NCBI GenBank assembly: GCA_964485695.1
Contig: CAZAKZ010000098.1
Location: 1 to 21,770, forward strand
Length of the DNA stretch: 21,770 nt
Direction of reading: 5' to 3'
Origin: CAZAKZ01 sp964485695
Lineage (GTDB): Bacteria; Planctomycetota; JAFGQW01
The notes under the pieces are model-generated. The model saw only the letters and a list, made by a program, of their open reading frames with translations, searched no databases and was not told the origin of the DNA. This document shows, one piece after another, positions 8,890-16,866 of this stretch. The stretch's first letter is position 1, and each line of letters starts with the position of its first letter. A program made the position numbers and the translations under genes.

Positions 8890-11178
8890 CTATTGCGATG
8901 ATCCTCTTGCGTTTGAATAGCTTTGGTTAGTCATCCAGTCCTTGTGCCGTGAGTCGCCCTTCCAGCCGTTGTAGTTGTCGTCGATGTTGTCGCCCAGCTT
9001 CTGGTGGACCAGCGTGTTCCCACGCTCGCGGATCGAGATGTGTCCGCCAACTCGTCCGGTGGTGTTGAATTGGACTTCCCAGGTCCGCGCGGCGTGAGTG
9101 AGCCGCGCACCGACGCGATCGTGACGCGCAATCAACTCGTTGCCGACCATCGCTCCGACCGACGGGTCGCAGGCGTGGAGCACGTGCAAGAAGAGGTCGT
9201 CGGTCCGCTGCTGGTTGGGTTCCATCTCGACACGCCATGAATCCTCGGTTAGATCCCAGACCTCTTCCGGCGTGATGTCGCTGCCCATGCGGACCAGCGT
9301 GCCTTTGTGGTATTTGTCGATCTTGGCCGATCGTGGCAGCAGCGTGCGGCAGAACAATCGACCGCGGCTAGGTCGGTCGCCTGCAGCGTCAATCTTCACC
9401 GTATCGCCCGTGATCTCTGGCTCGCTGTGGGAGTGCAGCAGCCAGTGCTTCGCAAAGCTCGCTTTCGTGCTGAGCACGCGATCGAAGACGACGAAGCAGT
9501 CCGGCTTGAGGTAAACGAACTGGCGGGTGAAGTGCTGGAGCTTTCTGGGGATGTAGGACTCGGTGGCGTCGCCGCACACGTAGTCGAACAGCCGATGTGT
9601 CTGGTACGCCATGATCCGGCCCTGTTCAAGACGCGGCGGATTGTCAACAAGCTTCTCCGGGCGGAAGGTTTGCCCGCCGTCGTTCACCGGAAACGGCTTG
9701 CGGGCGCGCTTCCAACCGAACTGCGAGACTCCCATAATCCGTTCATTGGGATCGTAGACGGTAACGGTATTGTGGGCGATGGTCATCCGCCCGTAGGGCG
9801 CCAGTTTCTGGAGGGGCGTGCCGGGGTCATCAGGCACGTTGGTACCAGGCTTGATCCCGTCGATCGCCAAGGGACCGTTCTTGTAGATGTAGAACGAGTT
9901 GTTATCCAAATGAGCAGGTTCGCCTCGTCGCCAATGTCCGCACTTGAAATGCGCAAACGTGGCGTCCGGCTTCCACGAACTTCGCATGCTCACCCAGCCA
10001 ATGCCTTCAAACAGCGCCGTCTCCGGTAGCTCTTGTGGAGCGACGATCTCTGCTTCCGGATCCAGGAACAGAATCTTGTACCAGGCATCCCGGGCGGGGA
10101 GCTTGTCCAGATCAAGCCCCCGATTCTCCTGCCACCAACGCTGCCGCACCAGCCACGCAGCCAGACCATCGCCGGATCCGGCTGCACAGATCGGCATGCC
10201 GAGACTTCCTTTCCGTCCCACGCCGCCATGATAGATGCTCGATACCGGCACCACATTGCTGTTGGGGCCGGGGCCGAAGTGGGCGATGTTGTACACGTAC
10301 CAGGTGGCCATCGCCTTGTACACGGTCTCCGTCTTGAGGTAGTTGTGGCCGGTTGCATTGGAAAGAAACCAGAAGAAGGGAATCTGATACTCCTCGAAGC
10401 AGCCGCAATGCATACTCTCGGCCCACGCACCGCGGCGGTACGAGACGATCCGATGGCTGGGAAGGAGGTCCTCGTGAACATACTGCAGCAGCTCGGACAA
10501 CAGCTCGGTCGCCTCAGCGTCATTCACGCTGTCTCCATAGATAGCGAGCACCCCGGCGGCTTTGCCGAAGCCCAGGGTGCTGGCAAGGCGGTAGCCCATC
10601 ATTGGCACGTTTCGGCGGCCGACAACGCCATCCAGGACGCGACCGCCGATTCTGGCCCTTTGCTCCGGGAGCATGGCGTTATGAAGCAGGTCGTAGATCA
10701 CCGCGATGTTGCTCAGGTAGCGTTCGGGGATGTAGCCCGTGTAGTGGCCTTCCCGCCACGACTGGCTGTCGGTCCAGGCCCTGGGAGCAGTCATCTCTGC
10801 ATAGACCTCCAACAGCCGGACTGCCGCGTCTGCATAACGACGTTCGGCGGTCATCTGCCACAAGAACGCGAGGCCCAATAGGTCGCGGACCTCAGAGTCC
10901 GTCAGGCTCGCTTTGTCTTCGCGATCTTCTGATATGACAGTTTCGACCCGCTGATCCGCCCAGCGGAGCATGTTGCCGTACTCGTCCGCGTAGACTGTCC
11001 GACAACGCCGGCGCAATTCCGGCAGCATCTGGCGAGTGATAAGGAGCCGCGGGTGCTGCTTGCGTGCCAGTGGCGAGTTGGCGGATAGCGACGCTACGCC
11101 GCCCTCACCCGCCTGTGCCAAAGCACTTCCCGCAGCCAACGCCAGAACAGCGAGGATAACTGTGCACAACAACTTCAT
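8890..11178 (-). CDS. Heparinase II/III-like protein B, exported putative polysaccharide lyase
   Basis: This 762-residue protein opens with a clear Sec signal peptide (MKLLCTVILAVLALAAGSALAQA), which fixes the start although no good Shine-Dalgarno is present. HPRLLITRQMLPELRRRC at 42-59 introduces a helical domain (about 60-380), followed by a C-terminal beta-sandwich. The family signature is partly kept: AHLDNNSFYIYKNGPLAIDG at 422-441 gives His423 and Asp440, and IAHNTVTVYDP carries His469. These match the three zinc ligands of heparinase II (His408, Asp425, His451). The first His of the usual His-x-His pair is Pro421. It is paralogous to heparinase C, sharing the HPR..L motif and later segments (FVYLKPDCFVVFDRV against FLYLRSDPECFVVYDRV). 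Family activity is beta-elimination of uronic-acid polysaccharides; the substrate here is unknown. It lies 94 nt after the Asp-box gene. Confidence 0.85.
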   Translation of the reverse strand: MKLLCTVILAVLALAAGSALAQAGEGGVASLSANSPLARKQHPRLLITRQMLPELRRRCRTVYADEYGNMLRWADQRVETVISEDREDKASLTDSEVRDLLGLAFLWQMTAERRYADAAVRLLEVYAEMTAPRAWTDSQSWREGHYTGYIPERYLSNIAVIYDLLHNAMLPEQRARIGGRVLDGVVGRRNVPMMGYRLASTLGFGKAAGVLAIYGDSVNDAEATELLSELLQYVHEDLLPSHRIVSYRRGAWAESMHCGCFEEYQIPFFWFLSNATGHNYLKTETVYKAMATWYVYNIAHFGPGPNSNVVPVSSIYHGGVGRKGSLGMPICAAGSGDGLAAWLVRQRWWQENRGLDLDKLPARDAWYKILFLDPEAEIVAPQELPETALFEGIGWVSMRSSWKPDATFAHFKCGHWRRGEPAHLDNNSFYIYKNGPLAIDGIKPGTNVPDDPGTPLQKLAPYGRMTIAHNTVTVYDPNERIMGVSQFGWKRARKPFPVNDGGQTFRPEKLVDNPPRLEQGRIMAYQTHRLFDYVCGDATESYIPRKLQHFTRQFVYLKPDCFVVFDRVLSTKASFAKHWLLHSHSEPEITGDTVKIDAAGDRPSRGRLFCRTLLPRSAKIDKYHKGTLVRMGSDITPEEVWDLTEDSWRVEMEPNQQRTDDLFLHVLHACDPSVGAMVGNELIARHDRVGARLTHAARTWEVQFNTTGRVGGHISIRERGNTLVHQKLGDNIDDNYNGWKGDSRHKDWMTNQSYSNARGSSQ

Positions 11179-11272
11179 GGTTCAACGAGTCCGCCGAGTT
11201 GTTCACCTACCGATGTTTTACTTCCAGGCTGATCCTGTCACCGACGAATCGGAACGATCTGATCTCTTTGTC

Positions 11273-12571
11273 TCAGTTCTCGAAGGAAAATACGTCCCGC
11301 TTGTCCTCCTGTGCCCGTGCGCTCACCATGATCGCCAGCGGCTTCTGAAGGCGGGTCTTATCAACTGAGCGTGAGTACATGACGCACAATCCGTGGCGGG
11401 CATCGCGGTTGACGTTGGGGTACCAGTTGTGAATCGTGCCCGGCTGGCTGACGAGTATCGGCTCGCCTTGCCACCCAGTTCCGTCGAAGCGTCGCGCGTA
11501 CAACTCGCCTGTGCGCTCCCGCTTGTCACGTCCTGCGTGTTTCTCCAGCCCGTAGGTTATCACCAGTCCATAGGGCGACTGCGACGAATCGACGCTCAGG
11601 GCACAGGTGAATACCCCCGCCGCAAGCTTCTGTCCGGCTTGGAAGAGGCCGGGCTGCCAATCTTGCGGCCGATAGGGCGAGCGGAGACAGCGATAGCGAA
11701 GGGTGTTTACCGCGTCGACATAGATCAGATGCAGCCGCCGGCTCGTCGGATCGAACTCGATCGCCAACCGCCGGTCGTCGCCAGCCACGGTGGTTACGTC
11801 GTCGGCGATGAGCATCGGCTTGCCGCTCCACCGCTCGCCATCGAACAGGTTCCCGTAGAGTTTGCCATCGGTAGTGATCAACGACACGACGTAGAGTTGC
11901 TCTCTGTCCAGCGCGGCGGCGTCCATGGCATGTCTTCCCTGGACGGGCATCGAGACCGTCTTCGGCAGCCACTTGGTAATATCGTTTGGCTTCCGACTGC
12001 GATAGGCGACGCCTTCTCCGGATTCGCGCGAGAACACCCAGTAGAAGCCCGCTGTAGCTTGCGCCAGGTTCGAGTAGTCGGGTGTGAAACCGGGATTGAC
12101 GTCTTCAAGCCAGCAGATTGTCCGACCGTCGATGCGTCCTTCCTTGATACGACCTTCATGGCGGTACTCACTTCGCCGCTTCGGGTCTTTGGCGTAGGGT
12201 GCATTCACGTCATAGCGACCAAGCGGATAGACGGCATGACTGACATAGACGTGGTCGCCGATCTTGAGCACATCGAAGCTGGTGGAACCGTTGGGCGCCT
12301 GGTCAACGGGCTGTTCCGCTCGTTGCCAGCTCTTCCCGCCGTCAGCCGACGTCTGGTACTGAAAGTCCTTCCCGTCACTGTAGAAGACAAACCAAACTCC
12401 GTCATGGTGAAAGCTCATGTGCTGGAATTGCCGAGTCGTGCAGTGATTGTGGTCGACGGCCGATTCGATCTCACAAATCACCGGTTCAGCAGCCGCACCA
12501 GATTTCGGCTCGACTGCGAGTAAGTTGAACAGACAAAGCGTGAAGAGGAAGATTCGCATGTTCGAGTTCAC
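11273..12571 (-). CDS. Exported Asp-box (BNR) six-blade-type propeller protein
   Basis: The 432-residue protein starts at a GTG at 12571, one base after the stop of the preceding glycosidase gene; GGAG nine bases upstream supports this start. An in-frame ATG at 12559 is the alternative but has poorer spacing. Residues 5-28 form a signal peptide (MRIFLFTLCLFNLLAVEPKSGAAA). The remainder is a propeller with one clear Asp box, SADGGKSW at 75-82, and repeated blade strands (GVWFVFYSDG, GDHVYVSHAVYPLG, RRLHLIYVDAVNTLRY). It is the size of a single sialidase-like domain. The blade count is inferred from length, and the usual sialidase catalytic set is not recognisable. It may be a glycosidase, a lyase of propeller type or a binder. 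The tight junction makes it part of the heparinase A transcript, probably translated by coupling. Confidence 0.8.
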   Translation of the reverse strand: MNSNMRIFLFTLCLFNLLAVEPKSGAAAEPVICEIESAVDHNHCTTRQFQHMSFHHDGVWFVFYSDGKDFQYQTSADGGKSWQRAEQPVDQAPNGSTSFDVLKIGDHVYVSHAVYPLGRYDVNAPYAKDPKRRSEYRHEGRIKEGRIDGRTICWLEDVNPGFTPDYSNLAQATAGFYWVFSRESGEGVAYRSRKPNDITKWLPKTVSMPVQGRHAMDAAALDREQLYVVSLITTDGKLYGNLFDGERWSGKPMLIADDVTTVAGDDRRLAIEFDPTSRRLHLIYVDAVNTLRYRCLRSPYRPQDWQPGLFQAGQKLAAGVFTCALSVDSSQSPYGLVITYGLEKHAGRDKRERTGELYARRFDGTGWQGEPILVSQPGTIHNWYPNVNRDARHGLCVMYSRSVDKTRLQKPLAIMVSARAQEDKRDVFSFEN

Positions 12572-12572
12572 T

Positions 12573-14201
12573 TCAGTTATCTCCGATCGCTTCGGGTGTT
12601 GCCTTGATCAGAACCGCCCAATGGCCCTGGCCAGGGGCTTGCAGCGTGGCCGCGGCACCGCCACGGACGACGGTCTCCCGCATCCAACGACTGTTGCTGA
12701 TGTCCAACCACGTGGAGCGCAGTTGACCGCGTGCGGCGGAGAGGTTGATTTTGACCAAGCCTCCGTTGGGGAAATAAACGGCGTACTGGCGGCCCGGTCC
12801 GACCATCGCATAAGCCTCGTTGTCGTTGCGCTCCGACAGCAGATCGTTGTGCGGTTCGCAAGCGAAGACATTCATCGCGTCGGTCAACGTACGAAGGCTC
12901 CTGATGTGTGTCTGTGCGATGGAGCCGAGTCCCAGGCCGTAAATGATCGGCGGACGGTGAAAACGGGCGCTGGCCGTGCCACCGATGATGTTCCGCCACA
13001 GACGCGCCGGCGCCTCCCCTCGGATGGCGACGGCGGCCAGTTCGGGTGTGTTTCGCCGTTTCCATTCACCGGCCGACTGTACGTACATCTTGGTGCTGTT
13101 CATCGGCCGTGGGGCGTCCAACAGCTTCGCGCGAAGCGACTGAAGTCTATCCCACTGTGTCTGCCCTGAGTTGTGCGTGTTTTGGGATACGTCCATGAAT
13201 GTGTACAGTTTCGGATGGTCCACGACGTACTGGTGCGTAGCGTGTCGAAGATCCCAATTGTCCTTCATGTCGGTCACCTGGATCTTGTGCCCCATGTTGC
13301 GCGACTCGCGGTGCAGAAAGGCCGCCCAGTAGTCCGACCAGGCTTGGGGTAGAGCGACCTCGTTCTGGATGGCGTAGAGCACATGGTCGTATTTCAAGCT
13401 GACCTCCAGCACCTTGCGAGCGTATCGCTCCTGGAACCGCAGCACCTTGGGGACGTTGTTCAGTTTCGGGACGGTCAGCAACAATGGATGGTCGCGGCTG
13501 GATGGATAGAAGGTCCAAACGTCCGGCACACCCGTTTCTTCCGCCGTGTAGTTGACGTTGTTCTTCGGATTCCAGGGATGCTTCGACCATGTTGGCGGCA
13601 AAGGCGTGTTGATCGACTTCGGTTTGCCCAGATCGGTGAAATCAAAGGCGTCCCATAGCTCGATCTGGACGAAGATCTCGCGCCGGTGCGTCTCGCGCAG
13701 AAAGTTGTCCAGCCGTCTCCAATACTCCTCGTTCCACTGGTTCAGATCGTAGCGATCGCCGATCTTCCCGAATGCGTAGACCATGGTGACACCCTCCGGT
13801 GCCGGCCCCCACTCGCCCCCTTCGTCCCGGTCGCTCATCGTGTTGCGCAGGTAATTGCCGCCGACCGATTTGAGCAGGTCAAGCTGCTCGGTCAGCTTCG
13901 TCCCGGTCCACTGGAACAGGTTGTCGTCGTCCGATCCGCCTAGCAGTAAGACCGGCTTGCCGTTGTGCTGCCAGTAGAATGGGTTTTTCGCGTATGGCTG
14001 GATACGATCTTCGTCATTACACCCGCCCGTCGCTGTGTTCGGGTGCTGATGTGTGCCGCAGATCACCTGAACATCCGCCGGCAGACGAGCCGGAAGGGTA
14101 AACGCCAGCCAGAGGAACAGGGGCAAAACTGCACTGTGCGCTCTTGTTGCCTCGCAAGTCAACGCAGCGAGCCTGCTATTCTTTGGGTTGCGTGTTGTCA
14201 T
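12573..14201 (-). CDS. Exported clan-GH-A-like glycoside hydrolase with C-terminal beta domain
   Basis: The start at 14201 is set by GGGGAG seven bases upstream; it gives 542 residues with a hydrophobic signal segment at about 25-42 (VLPLFLWLAFTLPARLPA). NPFYWQHNGKPVLLLGGSDD at 73-92 resembles the entry strand of DUF4038/GH5-like TIM barrels. The barrel continues to about 440, with IQNEVALP at 278-285, where Asn280-Glu281 has the acid/base context of clan GH-A. YVQSAGEW at 373-380 offers Glu379 as a possible nucleophile. The last 90 residues (YAVYFPNGGLVKINL, STWLDISNS) match the small beta domain ending the neighbouring fusion protein and DUF4038 proteins generally. The role is presumably hydrolysis of oligosaccharides released by the lyases; sugar specificity is unknown. 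It lies 32 nt downstream of the fusion gene and 1 nt upstream of the Asp-box gene. Confidence 0.82.
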   Translation of the reverse strand: MTTRNPKNSRLAALTCEATRAHSAVLPLFLWLAFTLPARLPADVQVICGTHQHPNTATGGCNDEDRIQPYAKNPFYWQHNGKPVLLLGGSDDDNLFQWTGTKLTEQLDLLKSVGGNYLRNTMSDRDEGGEWGPAPEGVTMVYAFGKIGDRYDLNQWNEEYWRRLDNFLRETHRREIFVQIELWDAFDFTDLGKPKSINTPLPPTWSKHPWNPKNNVNYTAEETGVPDVWTFYPSSRDHPLLLTVPKLNNVPKVLRFQERYARKVLEVSLKYDHVLYAIQNEVALPQAWSDYWAAFLHRESRNMGHKIQVTDMKDNWDLRHATHQYVVDHPKLYTFMDVSQNTHNSGQTQWDRLQSLRAKLLDAPRPMNSTKMYVQSAGEWKRRNTPELAAVAIRGEAPARLWRNIIGGTASARFHRPPIIYGLGLGSIAQTHIRSLRTLTDAMNVFACEPHNDLLSERNDNEAYAMVGPGRQYAVYFPNGGLVKINLSAARGQLRSTWLDISNSRWMRETVVRGGAAATLQAPGQGHWAVLIKATPEAIGDN

Positions 14202-14233
14202 TGGCGTGCTCCCCGTTCTATAACGTCCGGAAG

Positions 14234-16864
14234 TCACCTTCGGTCGGTTTCAGGAACTCGCTGTTTGCCGAGGCGCACCAGGCGCAGCATCCAGTCTTGG
14301 CCATCTGTGGGCGAGGCAAGAGTTCGCCCGGTCGTTGTCGAGGTTGTAGCGCGGCGATCCGTGGGATTCCGGGCGTTGATCCATTCGACCCGGTATTTGC
14401 CAAGTCTCACGTTCACGGTGACATTGCCGCCGTCGGGGAGGTAGACTAGATAGTCGGCTCCGGCTTCGGCCAAGCAAAAGCCATTGTCCACAAGGTCCTG
14501 CCGCGGTTTCATCCGGTAAAACGGAACCTGTTCGAAGCAATCCCAAACCTGCTTGACTATATCATGCCGCCGCTGCACCCGGTCCGATACGTCCAAAGTG
14601 CCGCTGAAGCCGGAGGATGATTTCCCGTTCATGTCGCCAAAGTTAATGGCCGCACCGGACATCAGCAGCACGAACGCCTTCTTTCGGATTTCGTCGTCGG
14701 TCAACTTGCCGTGATACTGGTTGCCCGGCCAGAACACCTCCTGGGCGTACAGCGGCTTCAACGGATGATGGTTTTTTCGCAACCCCTCGTTGATGCGAGT
14801 CCACTCGGCGTTCTTCCATCCCTGGAGCGTGGTGAAGCTCGTCCACGATTCATCGCGGAAGGGGTCGTCTCCGGTTCCGTTGTGGATCGACAGGAGATGG
14901 CCGAACGGATCAAGCGACGCGATCCTGCGACCTAATCGACGGATGTCGTCGGACGACATTGCGTGACTGAACTTCTTTGAGTGAACCAATGGTTCCGGTC
15001 CTGCCACATTGAACACGACGTTCCAATAGGGGCCGAGCCTTGCCAGCGTGTAGCGGATGTATTGCTCCTGCTCGTCCGCGGCGGTAGGAAAGTCGGACCG
15101 TTGCCCAAAGAAACCGGCGAATGGATACACGATCATCCGCCAGTCGGCCAACTCGTCCAACATCAGCTCCAGCTTGCGGAAATCCGCAGCGTTCAGTGGC
15201 CACAGATCGGGTGTCTCCCATCCTTTGCCCCTGCCTCGTTCATCGCGGTTCAAGTAGTGGCTCGCGACCGACAGCATGTTGTAGCCCTGTGCCTGCGCCC
15301 AATCGAGAAACGTCCGCCGCCTGGACGCCGGCCAGTTGTCGGCGAAGAAGCGATCGCCTACGTGAAAGCCGCGAATCAAGACGTGCTTGCCACCCTTGAA
15401 GCCGAACCAGATCGGATTCGTTTCGTCCTTGGAGATCATGCCGGGAATGGAAGAAGCCACACAGTCGAACTTTCCTTCGTAGCTGCCGCTGCCGTCGGAA
15501 AACTCCGCGCGGTACTTCCAGCGACCAATCTGGTTAGGCATGAACCGGAACCGCCAAATCGCTGCGCCGTCGTAGAAACCCCAGAACTCGATCGTGCCGC
15601 CGTCCGGGCGAGTGTAGGTGACGTTGAGTGTGACGTCGGTGTACGGGGTGTCGTAGCGACGTGCGTTGACCACAGCGGCCTCGAACCGGTCCCATTGCCC
15701 AACCTGCTTGACCGCCGCTGGCGTCGACAGTGGATTCGGGCCGGTGATCGCGGCGTCAAGGATGTGCGGAAGACTGCGCGGCTTTGGGGTTAGCTCGATG
15801 CCGACGCCGGCGAATACGATCCCGTTGGCCCGGTTCCAGAGAACCTTGGTTCCGCCGGCTCCGCTGCCCCAGGCCCAACGACGATCCGCATCGGGAAAGT
15901 AATCCCCATCGGTGTTAACCCACGTGAGGTAGCCGTAGGGGCTTTCCGCAAACCTGTCCGGATACTCGCGCAGTCCGATGGTTCCGTCATTGGGACCTTC
16001 GTAATTGGACCGCATCCCATAGGTCTGCTTCGTCTCCAGTTCCTCAACAAACCACTGCGGCACCAGCTCAATGCCCTTCCACCTACCGCGTGCTAGCGCG
16101 AGCAGTCCGAGCCGGCCCATGTGCTCCAGGCTTAGCACGAATCGGACACCGTCTTCGGCACCGAAACCGCCGTCGACCGTGATCCTCGTCGACCAGCCTT
16201 CCATGCCAATGGCGTCGAAGTACGCGCGGCGAGCGACTTCGGCGTAGTCTTCGTGATAGTCTCTCTTGACGTAGGCGCGGGCCAGCGCGTTGCAGAGATG
16301 GACGAGGTTCAAATCCGAGTAAGTCCACATCTCACCGGGCCTGAAGTCGGGGTAGTTGCCGTACGGATAATCGAAACCTGCCGACTGAGTGATCACATGC
16401 CGCCAGGTCGCTTGGGCGTCATTGCCCTTCAACTCTGGCAACCACTGGCCGATCTTCTGATGATGTGTGGGGATCTTCCTCTGCTTGATGGCGGCCCCGA
16501 CGATCATGGCGTGCCACGTCTTCCTGAGCGAAGCCACGTCGACCGTCTTGTGGAAGTCGCCTTCGACGTGTACCAGCCGCCCGTCACGCCACAAAGCCCA
16601 ACGCGGCGTTACCTTCCTTCGCGTGTACGGATTGTCGGCAATAAATCGGTTGATCCGCTCGGCCACTGCGGCATCCAGCCCTACTTCCTCCGGGTTGCGG
16701 CGGTCCTGGTTTTCCATGCTCTGGCCCGGCGGTGGGAAGTAGAGGCCGTCGACGACGTTTGCCGTGCCAGGCGCGCCAACAGCCACCGACGTCGCCAACA
16801 ACGCGACAACTGCTGCCGCACAGAATGCGGGATGGGAGAAATAAGAACGACCGTTCTGAATCAT
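14234..16864 (-). CDS. Serine hydrolase (S12/beta-lactamase-like) fused to DUF5060-DUF4038 glycosidase
   Basis: This 876-residue protein carries three modules. Residues 1-31 are a signal peptide. Residues about 60-360 are a serine beta-lactamase/S12-type hydrolase: Ser112-Leu-Arg-Lys115 is the SxxK nucleophile motif, Tyr182-Ser-Asp-Leu-Asn186 the second motif, and WGSGAGGT at 332-339 fills the KTG-like position. Residues about 385-470 match DUF5060 (FEAAVVN, FWGFYDGAAIWRFRFMPNQIGRWKY). Residues about 480-780 are a DUF4038-type TIM barrel, with Glu624 (VAGPEPL) and Glu709 (YAQEVFW) as candidate catalytic acids. The last part (YLVYLPDGGNVTVNV, YRVEWINARN) is the small beta domain usual after DUF4038. 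The ATG at 16864 is 2 nt after the heparinase A stop, with no good Shine-Dalgarno, so translation is probably coupled. The frame stays open further upstream, but only as antisense-free overlap with heparinase A. The hydrolase may remove an ester decoration from the glycan. Confidence 0.85.
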   Translation of the reverse strand: MIQNGRSYFSHPAFCAAAVVALLATSVAVGAPGTANVVDGLYFPPPGQSMENQDRRNPEEVGLDAAVAERINRFIADNPYTRRKVTPRWALWRDGRLVHVEGDFHKTVDVASLRKTWHAMIVGAAIKQRKIPTHHQKIGQWLPELKGNDAQATWRHVITQSAGFDYPYGNYPDFRPGEMWTYSDLNLVHLCNALARAYVKRDYHEDYAEVARRAYFDAIGMEGWSTRITVDGGFGAEDGVRFVLSLEHMGRLGLLALARGRWKGIELVPQWFVEELETKQTYGMRSNYEGPNDGTIGLREYPDRFAESPYGYLTWVNTDGDYFPDADRRWAWGSGAGGTKVLWNRANGIVFAGVGIELTPKPRSLPHILDAAITGPNPLSTPAAVKQVGQWDRFEAAVVNARRYDTPYTDVTLNVTYTRPDGGTIEFWGFYDGAAIWRFRFMPNQIGRWKYRAEFSDGSGSYEGKFDCVASSIPGMISKDETNPIWFGFKGGKHVLIRGFHVGDRFFADNWPASRRRTFLDWAQAQGYNMLSVASHYLNRDERGRGKGWETPDLWPLNAADFRKLELMLDELADWRMIVYPFAGFFGQRSDFPTAADEQEQYIRYTLARLGPYWNVVFNVAGPEPLVHSKKFSHAMSSDDIRRLGRRIASLDPFGHLLSIHNGTGDDPFRDESWTSFTTLQGWKNAEWTRINEGLRKNHHPLKPLYAQEVFWPGNQYHGKLTDDEIRKKAFVLLMSGAAINFGDMNGKSSSGFSGTLDVSDRVQRRHDIVKQVWDCFEQVPFYRMKPRQDLVDNGFCLAEAGADYLVYLPDGGNVTVNVRLGKYRVEWINARNPTDRRATTSTTTGRTLASPTDGQDWMLRLVRLGKQRVPETDRR

Positions 16865-16866
16865 GG

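Noticed and set aside
11393..12523. Plus-strand open frame of 376 codons opposite the Asp-box gene
   Set aside because: It is fully antisense to a gene with a signal peptide, an Asp box and tight operon spacing. Its translation has no recognisable domain. Long antisense frames are common in GC-rich coding DNA.
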